NCBI GenBank assembly: GCA_039583695.1
Contig: JAVKSL010000039.1
Span: forward strand, 1 to 26,734
From: JAVKSL01 sp039583695
GTDB lineage: Bacteria; Actinomycetota; Acidimicrobiia; Acidimicrobiales; JAJPHD01
DNA: 26,734 nucleotides
Direction: 5' to 3'
A model generated the notes under the pieces. The model searched no databases and was not told the DNA's origin. It saw nothing but the letters and a program-made list of their open reading frames with translations. Below are positions 22,003 to 26,734 of this stretch, piece after piece. Every line of letters starts with the position of its first letter. Within the stretch, counting starts at the first letter, position 1. Made by a program: the position numbers and the translations under genes.

Positions 22003-23625
22003 TTAGTAGTCTTCCATCCCCGCCCCGGCCATTGCCGCCGGCTTCTCCTCGGGCTTGTCCACGATGACCGCCTCAGTCGTGAGGAACAGGGCCGCGATCG
22101 AGGCCGCGTTCTGAAGGGCCGAGCGGGTCACCTTGGCAGCGTCGATGACGCCGGCGCGGACCAGGTCCTCGTACACGCCGGTGGCGGCGTTGAGGCCCTC
22201 GTTGGCCTTCTTCATGTGGCGCACCTTGTCGACGACCACGCCGCCCTCCATGCCCGCGTTCACCGCGATCTGCTTGAGCGGCTCCTCGACCGCCCGGGCC
22301 ACGATGCGCGCCCCGGTGGCCTCGTCGCCTTCGAGGCGCTCGGCCGCTGCCAGGATGGCCTTTTGCGCCCGGAGCAGGGCGACCCCACCGCCGGGGACCA
22401 CGCCCTCCTCGATGGCGGCTTTGGTGGTGGACACGGCGTCCTCTATACGGTGCTTCTTCTCCTTGAGCTCGGTCTCGGTGGCTGCGCCGACCTTGATGAC
22501 CGCGACGCCTCCGGACAGCTTCGCCAGGCGCTCCTGCAGCTTCTCCAGGTCGTAGTCCGAGTCGGTGTGCTCCATCTCGGCCTTGATCTGCTTGATCCGG
22601 CCCTTGATGTCGGCGTCGGAGCCGGCACCCTCGACCAGGGTGGTCTCGTCCTTGGTGACGACGATCTTGCGGGCCCGGCCGAGCAGGTCCAGGGTGGCGT
22701 TCTCCAGCTTTAGACCCACCTCCTCGGAGATGACCTGACCGCCGGTCAGGATCGCCATGTCCTGGAGCATCGCCTTGCGGCGCTCACCGAACCCAGGCGC
22801 CTTGACCGCGGCCGACTTGAAGGTCCCTCGGATCTTGTTGACCACCAGCGTGGCCAGGGCCTCGCCCTCCAGGTCCTCGGCCAGGATGAACAGCGGCTTG
22901 CCCGACTGCATGACCTTCTCGAGCACGGGGAGCAGGTCGCGCACCGCGGTGATCTTGGACGAGGTGAGCAGGATGTAGGGATCCTCCAGCACCGCCTCCA
23001 TGCGGTCGGCGTCGGTCACGAAGTAGGGCGAGATGTAGCCCTTGTCGAAGCGCATTCCCTCGACCAGGTCCATCTCCATGCCGAAGGTCTGGGACTCCTC
23101 GACCGTGATGACCCCGTCCTTGCCCACCTTGTCGATGGCCTCGGAGATCATGCCGCCGATCTCGGCGTCCGCCGCCGATATCGAGGCGACCTGGGCAATC
23201 TGGTCCTTGGAGTCGGCGGCCTTGGAGATGGCCTGCAACGACTTGACTGCCGCCTCGACCCCGGCCTCGATGCCGCGCTTCAGCGACATCGGGTTGGCGC
23301 CGGCGGCCACGTTGCGCAGGCCCTCGCGAACCATGGCCCAGGCCAGCACTGTGGCAGTGGTGGTGCCGTCACCGGCTACGTCGTCGGTCTTCTTGGCGAC
23401 CTCTTTGACCAGCTCGGCCCCGATCTTCTCGTACGGGTCCTCCAGCTCGATCTCCTTGGCGATCGAGACGCCGTCGTTGGTGATGGTGGGTGCGCCCCAC
23501 TTCTTCTCCAGCACCACATTGCGACCCTTGGGGCCGAGCGTGACGCGCACGGCGTCAGCCAGCTGGTTCATGCCGCTCTCGAGTGCCCTGCGGGCTACCT
23601 CATCGTAGGCGATCAGCTTGGGCAT
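22003..23625 (-). CDS. groEL: Chaperonin GroEL (60 kDa, Hsp60)
   Basis: A 540-residue group I chaperonin that folds proteins in an ATP-driven double ring. Sequence hallmarks: MPKLIAYDEVARRALESG, VRVTLGPKGRNVVLEKKWGAP with the nucleotide-binding residues, VAGDGTTTATVLAWAMVREG, AAVKAPGFGERRKAML, and VVPGGGVALLRAQ. Instead of the Gly-Gly-Met repeat tail it ends AAMAGAGMEDY. There is no groES next to it, as in the solitary groEL2 genes of actinobacteria. The ATG at 23625 has GGAGGG about 9 nt upstream. Regulation: a perfect CIRCE (HrcA operator) and a long leader hairpin lie upstream and a strong terminator downstream, so it is a single-gene transcript. Confidence 0.98.
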   Translation of the reverse strand: MPKLIAYDEVARRALESGMNQLADAVRVTLGPKGRNVVLEKKWGAPTITNDGVSIAKEIELEDPYEKIGAELVKEVAKKTDDVAGDGTTTATVLAWAMVREGLRNVAAGANPMSLKRGIEAGVEAAVKSLQAISKAADSKDQIAQVASISAADAEIGGMISEAIDKVGKDGVITVEESQTFGMEMDLVEGMRFDKGYISPYFVTDADRMEAVLEDPYILLTSSKITAVRDLLPVLEKVMQSGKPLFILAEDLEGEALATLVVNKIRGTFKSAAVKAPGFGERRKAMLQDMAILTGGQVISEEVGLKLENATLDLLGRARKIVVTKDETTLVEGAGSDADIKGRIKQIKAEMEHTDSDYDLEKLQERLAKLSGGVAVIKVGAATETELKEKKHRIEDAVSTTKAAIEEGVVPGGGVALLRAQKAILAAAERLEGDEATGARIVARAVEEPLKQIAVNAGMEGGVVVDKVRHMKKANEGLNAATGVYEDLVRAGVIDAAKVTRSALQNAASIAALFLTTEAVIVDKPEEKPAAMAGAGMEDY

Positions 23626-23663
23626 GTGTTTGGTATCCCTCCGTTTGAGCTTCGACTGTGATT

Positions 23664-23765
23664 AGGGCCTGGCAGAGAACAACCTGGGCGGCGGGCACAG
23701 CTATAGCCCTGATGAGGACCGCATTTGAGCGGCTTCGCCGCCCAGGTTGTTCTCGTACAGGCCCT
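23664..23765 (-). repeat. 30-bp imperfect inverted repeat in the groEL leader
   Basis: The arm at 23664-23693 and the arm at 23736-23765 are complementary at 27 of 30 positions (mismatches clustered at arm positions 9-11); the core GAGAACAACCTGGGCGGCG is matched perfectly. The 42-bp loop holds the palindrome GCTATAGC and a CCGC/GCGG mini-hairpin. The outer end of the right arm shares its last base with the CIRCE element (23765). The element lies between CIRCE and the groEL ATG, so the mRNA would carry a long hairpin just upstream of the ribosome-binding site. It could be a regulatory leader, a stability element or an inserted non-autonomous repeat. Confidence 0.8.
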
Positions 23766-23791
23766 TAGCACTCTATCCGGTCGAGTGCTAA
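23765..23791. promoter_or_regulatory. CIRCE operator (HrcA binding site) of groEL
   Basis: TTAGCACTC (23765-23773), a 9-bp spacer, then GAGTGCTAA (23783-23791): an exact match to the consensus CIRCE inverted repeat. HrcA binding here represses groEL in the absence of heat stress. hrcA itself is not in the window. Confidence 0.98.
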
Positions 23792-23955
23792 CGCCATCCA
23801 CGTTTTCGAAGAAATTTGGGGGCCTGTGCCCCGGCCGCCATGCCCACCCCCGACCAGTGAGGGCTCGCCGGGCTCGGCTCGGCTTGTCGCCGGACGCCGA
23901 AGCGTTCTTGTCTTGATGGTGTGCGTTTTCCGTCGGTTATCACGACAAGTACGGC
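23792..23955. other. Intergenic region upstream of groEL, no gene seen
   Basis: With the leader elements above, this completes a 330-bp gene-free gap between groEL and the moaD-like gene. It must contain the groEL promoter, but I see no convincing -35/-10 pair. The moaD end has no obvious intrinsic terminator; only a distant CTTGTC/GACAAG pair can be drawn. Short open frames here lack Shine-Dalgarno sequences and protein character. Confidence 0.5.
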
Positions 23956-24231
23956 TCATCCTCCGGCTACGGCGGGCACGATCGACATGGTTGCGCCCTC
24001 GGCGACCGGCGTGCTCAGGCCGTCCAGGAACCGCACGTCCTCGTCGGCGACGAACACGTTCACGAAGCGACGCAGCTGGCCGTCCTCGTCGAACAACCGG
24101 CCAGCCATTCCGGGGTGGGCCACATCCAGGGCCTTCAGGACGTCACCGACGGTGGCACCTTCGACTGCTACCTCACCTGCGCCCCCCGTGAGGGCGCGGA
24201 GTTGGGTGGGAACTCTGACCTTGATACTCAA
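23956..24231 (-). CDS. MoaD/ThiS-family ubiquitin-like sulfur carrier protein
   Basis: A 91-residue beta-grasp protein: VRVPTQLRALTGG at the start, VEGATVGDVLKALDVAHPGMAGRLFDEDGQLRRFVNVFV in the middle, and a C-terminal Gly-Gly (VAGG) where an E1-like enzyme would make the thiocarboxylate. The family includes MoaD, ThiS and CysO of M. tuberculosis. The TTG at 24231 overlaps the thrC stop by 4 bp (TTGA) and leaves the usual N-terminus; the same frame is open upstream within thrC but encodes only shadow sequence there. Coupled to a threonine synthase-like gene, not to moa or thi genes, which favours a role in sulfur delivery to amino-acid metabolism (inference). Confidence 0.88.
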   Translation of the reverse strand: MSIKVRVPTQLRALTGGAGEVAVEGATVGDVLKALDVAHPGMAGRLFDEDGQLRRFVNVFVADEDVRFLDGLSTPVAEGATMSIVPAVAGG

Positions 24232-25517
24232 CTGGGCACCTTTTCTAGTCGGGACTGTCGGGACTGCCGGGACTGCCGGGACAGAGACTCCTCCGCCTGG
24301 GCGAAAGCCTCCATGGTGGGGGAGATGGTCGCGCTCGGTCGACAGACTCCCGCGGCTGCGACAGTCGTCACCGTCTTGAGGCCGTGGCCGCTCACGTACG
24401 CCACCACGCACTCGTCAGGTCGGATCACGCCTTCGTTGGCCAGCTTCGCCAGGCTGGCGATGGTGACGCCACCGGCCATCTCGGTGAAGATGCCTTCGGT
24501 GCGGGCTAGGAGCAGGATCCCCTCCAGGGCCTCGTCGTCGGTCACCGCCGCCAGGGCACCTTTGGTCTGGCGCACCGTGTCCAGGGCGTAGAATCCGTCG
24601 GCGGGGTTGCCGATGGCCAGGGACTTGGCCAGCGTGACGGGCTTCACCGGCCGGATGTGGTCGGTACCCTGGGCGAATGCCGTGGCGACCGGGGAGCAGC
24701 CGGTGGGCTGGGCACCGGAGATCCGCACATGGGGCTCCTCGTCGAGCAGGCCCACCACGTGCAGCTCACCGAATCCCCGGTGGATCTTCACCAGCTGGGC
24801 GCCAGAGCCGACCGGCACCACCACGTGGTCCGGCGCCCGCCAGCCAAGCTGCTCGGCCACCTCGTAGGCCAGTGTCTTGGAGCCCTCTGCGTAGTAGGTC
24901 CGCAGGTTGATGTTGACAAACGCCCAAGTAGGTCGGTCCCCGGTCAGCTCGGCGCAGAGCCGGTTGACGTCGTCGTAGTTGCCCTCGACCGCCACGAGGT
25001 GCCCTCCGTAGACCGCGCTGGCAGTGATCTTGGCCGGCTCGAGGTCTGCGGGGAACAGAACGTAGGACTCCATGCCGGCCCGGGCCGCATGCGCCGACAC
25101 GGCGTTGGCCAGGTTGCCGGTGGAGGCGCACGCTGCGACCTCGAAGCCGAGTTGACGGGCCGCGGTGAGGGCGACGGAGACCACCCGGTCCTTGAACGAG
25201 CCGGTCGGGTTCAGCGAGTCGTTCTTCACCCAGCACTCGCCGAGGCCAAGCTCAGAGGCCAGGCGATCGGCCCGGACAAGAGGCGTGCACCCAGCCCCGA
25301 GGTCCACCCGGGGGGTCGGGTCGGCGGGGAGCAGGTCGGCGTAGCGCCAGACGGTGGGGGGCCCTTGAGCTATGCGGTCTCGGGTTATGTGATCGGCTAT
25401 GGCATCGTAGTTGTAGCTCACCTCCAGCGGACCGAAGCAGTGCTCGCACACATGCAGCGCCTCCGCGGGATAAGCGCGACCACATTCCCGACATCTCAGC
25501 CCCTCGACGTAGCTCAC
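24228..25517 (-). CDS. thrC: Threonine synthase (PLP-dependent), zinc-ribbon type
   Basis: A 429-residue fold-type II PLP enzyme predicted to convert O-phosphohomoserine to threonine. An N-terminal zinc ribbon has four cysteines (Cys9, Cys12, Cys24, Cys27). The PLP lysine is Lys109 in NPTGSFKDR, followed by ACASTGNLANAVSAHAARAG and the VPVGSGAQLVKIHRGF phosphate-binding loop. Ends with an odd SRQSRQSRQSR tail encoded by a 9-bp tandem repeat. The GTG at 25517 has a strong Shine-Dalgarno (GAGGAGGAG). The stop overlaps a MoaD/ThiS-like gene, an arrangement suggesting it could also use, or be linked to, a thiocarboxylate sulfur donor; the primary assignment as threonine synthase rests on similarity. 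Confidence 0.93.
   Translation of the reverse strand: MSYVEGLRCRECGRAYPAEALHVCEHCFGPLEVSYNYDAIADHITRDRIAQGPPTVWRYADLLPADPTPRVDLGAGCTPLVRADRLASELGLGECWVKNDSLNPTGSFKDRVVSVALTAARQLGFEVAACASTGNLANAVSAHAARAGMESYVLFPADLEPAKITASAVYGGHLVAVEGNYDDVNRLCAELTGDRPTWAFVNINLRTYYAEGSKTLAYEVAEQLGWRAPDHVVVPVGSGAQLVKIHRGFGELHVVGLLDEEPHVRISGAQPTGCSPVATAFAQGTDHIRPVKPVTLAKSLAIGNPADGFYALDTVRQTKGALAAVTDDEALEGILLLARTEGIFTEMAGGVTIASLAKLANEGVIRPDECVVAYVSGHGLKTVTTVAAAGVCRPSATISPTMEAFAQAEESLSRQSRQSRQSRLEKVPS
24248..24283. repeat. 9-bp tandem repeat at the 3' end of thrC
   Basis: Four contiguous 9-bp units (GTCGGGACT twice, then GCCGGGACT and GCCGGGACA on the plus strand). They encode the SRQ triplet repeats at the ThrC C-terminus, just before the moaD start. 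Copy-number change would alter the protein by three residues without a frameshift. Confidence 0.85.
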
Positions 25518-25665
25518 GTCTCCTCCTCATCGGTCGGGCGTTGGCACCAGGCGAGGATCTCGCTGGTTGCCGCGACGTCATAGGGCCCGTCCCTCAGTCG
25601 CTCTGGATGATGGGCTCGATTATAGGTGCTGTGGCGGCGCAGCCGTCAATCGCGGTCGGCCGGCG

Positions 25666-26265
25666 TTACGAGGTCGTGGAGGTGGTCGAGGTGGTCGAGG
25701 TTGTCCCCGACTTGCCGAGCGACACCGGGTCGGCGAACCGGGTGGCCAGCTTGGGGCCTTCGACCACCATCACGTCGAAGGACAACGTGGTCGTCACCGG
25801 GAGCGTCGAAGGAAGTGCTCCCACAGTGCCAGCTGGCTCACTCAGAAGCGTGGCTATGGCTGCTGCCTCGGGCTGGTAGCCCGCCTTGTAGTAGATCGCC
25901 GAGGCTGTAGCCGGCGCGTTGGTGTTATAGGGGACCAGGGCCGCGTACCCGACGCCTTTGAGGGCATTCACCAGGTTGGTGGCTCCAAGCGGGACCGAGG
26001 TACCGTTGGCGACCAGCACGGTCACCTTCGAGGGAGGCCGGGTGGTCACCCTGGTGGCCTGACTCGATGTCGTCGGCGTCGTGGCAGGAGCAGTGGTTGA
26101 AGTGGTGGACGTGGTGACGCCGGGCGGGGTGGGAGTGTGGACCGAACGAAGCAGCACGATTCCCACCACTATCGCCACCGCCAGCAGCAGGACCCCACGG
26201 CCGAGGGCTAGCCCGGGTTGATCGCCCGGCGGCCTGCGACCCGGAGAGTGCTGGCCACTAGTCAC
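25666..26265 (-). CDS. LytR_C-domain membrane-anchored protein
   Basis: 199 residues: a short cytoplasmic N-terminus, one membrane helix (about 24-40, GVLLLAVAIVVGIVLL), a Thr/Ser/Pro-rich extracellular linker (48-78), and a LytR C-terminal (LytR_C, VirR-like) domain at about 81-168 starting VTVLVANGTSVPLGATNLVNALKGVGY. It ends in a low-complexity Thr-Thr-Ser tail. Such stand-alone LytR_C proteins are found in the actinobacterial cell envelope; M. tuberculosis has one (Rv0431) beside a DUF3263 gene near groEL2, and the same neighbourhood is seen here. The GTG at 26265 overlaps the DUF3263 stop by 4 bp. Molecular function is not settled. Confidence 0.85.
   Translation of the reverse strand: MTSGQHSPGRRPPGDQPGLALGRGVLLLAVAIVVGIVLLRSVHTPTPPGVTTSTTSTTAPATTPTTSSQATRVTTRPPSKVTVLVANGTSVPLGATNLVNALKGVGYAALVPYNTNAPATASAIYYKAGYQPEAAAIATLLSEPAGTVGALPSTLPVTTTLSFDVMVVEGPKLATRFADPVSLGKSGTTSTTSTTSTTS
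25669..25704. repeat. 9-bp tandem repeat at the 3' end of the LytR_C gene
   Basis: About four in-frame 9-bp units close to ACCTCGACC on the minus strand encode the terminal Thr-Thr-Ser repeats of the LytR_C protein. Confidence 0.75.
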
Positions 26266-26522
26266 GACGAAGGTCTCTGCCGGGCAGGGGATCCGATGAG
26301 CCGGGCACGGCGGCGGAGGTTGCGCAAACGGCGTAGGCGGCGCACAAGCAATGGATCGTAGTCGACCGCGGCGTCGGTCTGGATCAGCTCGGCGAGGAGC
26401 CGGTAATAGCGGCTCGGGGAGAGACCAAGCACCTGGCGGACCGCCAGGTGCTTGGGGCCGACCACCGTCCAGGAAGTGCGCTCGAAGTCGAGGATCGCCC
26501 GCTGGCGTTCAGATAATGACAT
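26262..26522 (-). CDS. DUF3263-family protein
   Basis: A small basic protein (86 residues from the ATG at 26522) with the DUF3263 pattern LSERQRAILDFERTSW, VRQVLGLSPSRYYRLLAELI and DYDPLLVRRLRRLRNLRRRAR. The middle looks like a helix-turn-helix, so DNA binding is plausible but unproven. The frame is also open to a TTG at 26558; 26522 is chosen because family members begin a few residues before LSERQ. No Shine-Dalgarno is evident. Coupled to the LytR_C gene by GTGA and divergent from a tRNA-Thr gene. Confidence 0.88.
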   Translation of the reverse strand: MSLSERQRAILDFERTSWTVVGPKHLAVRQVLGLSPSRYYRLLAELIQTDAAVDYDPLLVRRLRRLRNLRRRARLIGSPARQRPSS

Positions 26523-26581
26523 CCGTGTCAGCTTGACCACATCGGCGGCCCAAGTCAAGGACCGCTACCCTCGGTTGCTCC

Positions 26582-26653
26582 GCCGGTGTGGCGCAGTGGT
26601 AGCGCAGGCGACTTGTAATCGTCAGGTCGTGGGTTCGACTCCCACCACCGGCC
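26582..26653 (+). tRNA. tRNA-Thr (anticodon TGT)
   Basis: A full cloverleaf can be drawn: acceptor GCCGGTG/CACCGGC, D-stem GCGC/GCGC, anticodon stem GGCGA/TCGTC around the loop CTTGTAA (anticodon TGT, reading ACA), and T-stem GTGGG/CCCAC with loop TTCGACT. CCA is not encoded directly after the acceptor stem. Confidence 0.95.
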
Positions 26654-26662
26654 CAGCTGAGG

Positions 26663-26696
26663 TCTTCACGTTTCGGGAGCCCTCATCTTCACGTTT
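26663..26696. repeat. 11-bp direct repeat downstream of tRNA-Thr
   Basis: TCTTCACGTTT occurs at 26663-26673 and again at 26686-26696, just after the tRNA. The window ends soon after, so whether more copies follow cannot be seen. Confidence 0.5.
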
Positions 26697-26734
26697 GGGC
26701 CGGTGTCATCATGGCATCAGGCTGTGACGCGCCG

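Noticed and set aside
21280..22713. 477-residue plus-strand open frame over hemQ and groEL
   Set aside because: It runs antisense through two unmistakable genes and through the groEL terminator, with low-complexity, His/Arg/Gly-rich composition.
26452..26727. Plus-strand open frame containing NRQVVGSTPTTGP
   Set aside because: That peptide is the familiar false translation of a tRNA T-arm; the DNA is the tRNA-Thr gene.

Overview
The window is high-GC DNA densely packed with genes, many of which overlap by 4 bp and use GTG or TTG starts. The gene content points to an actinobacterium: a DUF3263 + LytR_C pair, a solitary groEL with a CIRCE operator, a coproheme-decarboxylase-type HemQ, cell-wall-binding repeat 2 proteins and leaderless-type TANNNT promoters. 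A phosphoribulokinase beside this set makes a CO2-fixing or CBB-capable lineage such as an Acidimicrobiia-like organism plausible, but that placement is inference.

Layout: (1) 1-1642, minus: a NarL/LuxR-type response regulator followed by a GAF sensor kinase cut by the window edge. (2) 1793-2755, plus: a phosphoribulokinase, divergent from the two-component pair. (3) 2866-7266, plus: a compact type II fatty-acid synthase cluster, fabD-fabH-fabG-acpP-fabF; its FabD carries an unusual C-terminal biotinyl/lipoyl-like domain without a lysine. (4) 7421-9511, plus: an ABC1/UbiB-family atypical kinase and a small FMN-binding-fold protein. (5) 9625-11277: divergent hsp20 (minus) and an atypical acyl-CoA dehydrogenase-like flavoprotein (plus) whose control regions overlap. 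(6) 11355-14867, minus: trpC-trpF-trpB-trpA, overlapping end to end. (7) 14928-17061, plus: an OmpR-type regulator and a membrane histidine kinase separated by a 22-bp tandem repeat array. (8) 17159-19051, plus: a secreted cell-wall protein with three CW-binding-2 repeats and a GH25/DUF1906-like domain. Its 3' end overlaps, antisense, the end of an MFS transporter gene. (9) 18971-21879, minus: hemQ-larE-MFS. (10) 22003-25517, minus: groEL (CIRCE, long leader hairpin, strong terminator) and, upstream of it, thrC-moaD. (11) 25666-26522, minus: DUF3263 - LytR_C. (12) A tRNA-Thr(UGU) at 26582-26653, plus.

How the parts work together: the fab cluster provides malonyl-ACP formation, initiation, the first reduction and elongation of fatty-acid synthesis (no fabZ/fabI in view). 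The trp genes cover the steps from phosphoribosyl-anthranilate to tryptophan (trpE/G/D not in view). HemQ supplies heme by the coproporphyrin route, while LarE and the MoaD/ThiS-like protein both belong to sulfur-transfer families. The most interesting non-coding structures are the 30-bp inverted repeat abutting CIRCE in the groEL leader, the 22-bp repeat array between the OmpR regulator and its kinase, a 14-bp perfect inverted repeat between two convergent genes, and a hairpin covering the larE start. I found no insertion sequence, prophage or CRISPR array. I did not identify a wholly new multi-gene system; the strongest candidates for novelty are the FabD fusion, the groEL leader element and the thrC-moaD coupling.
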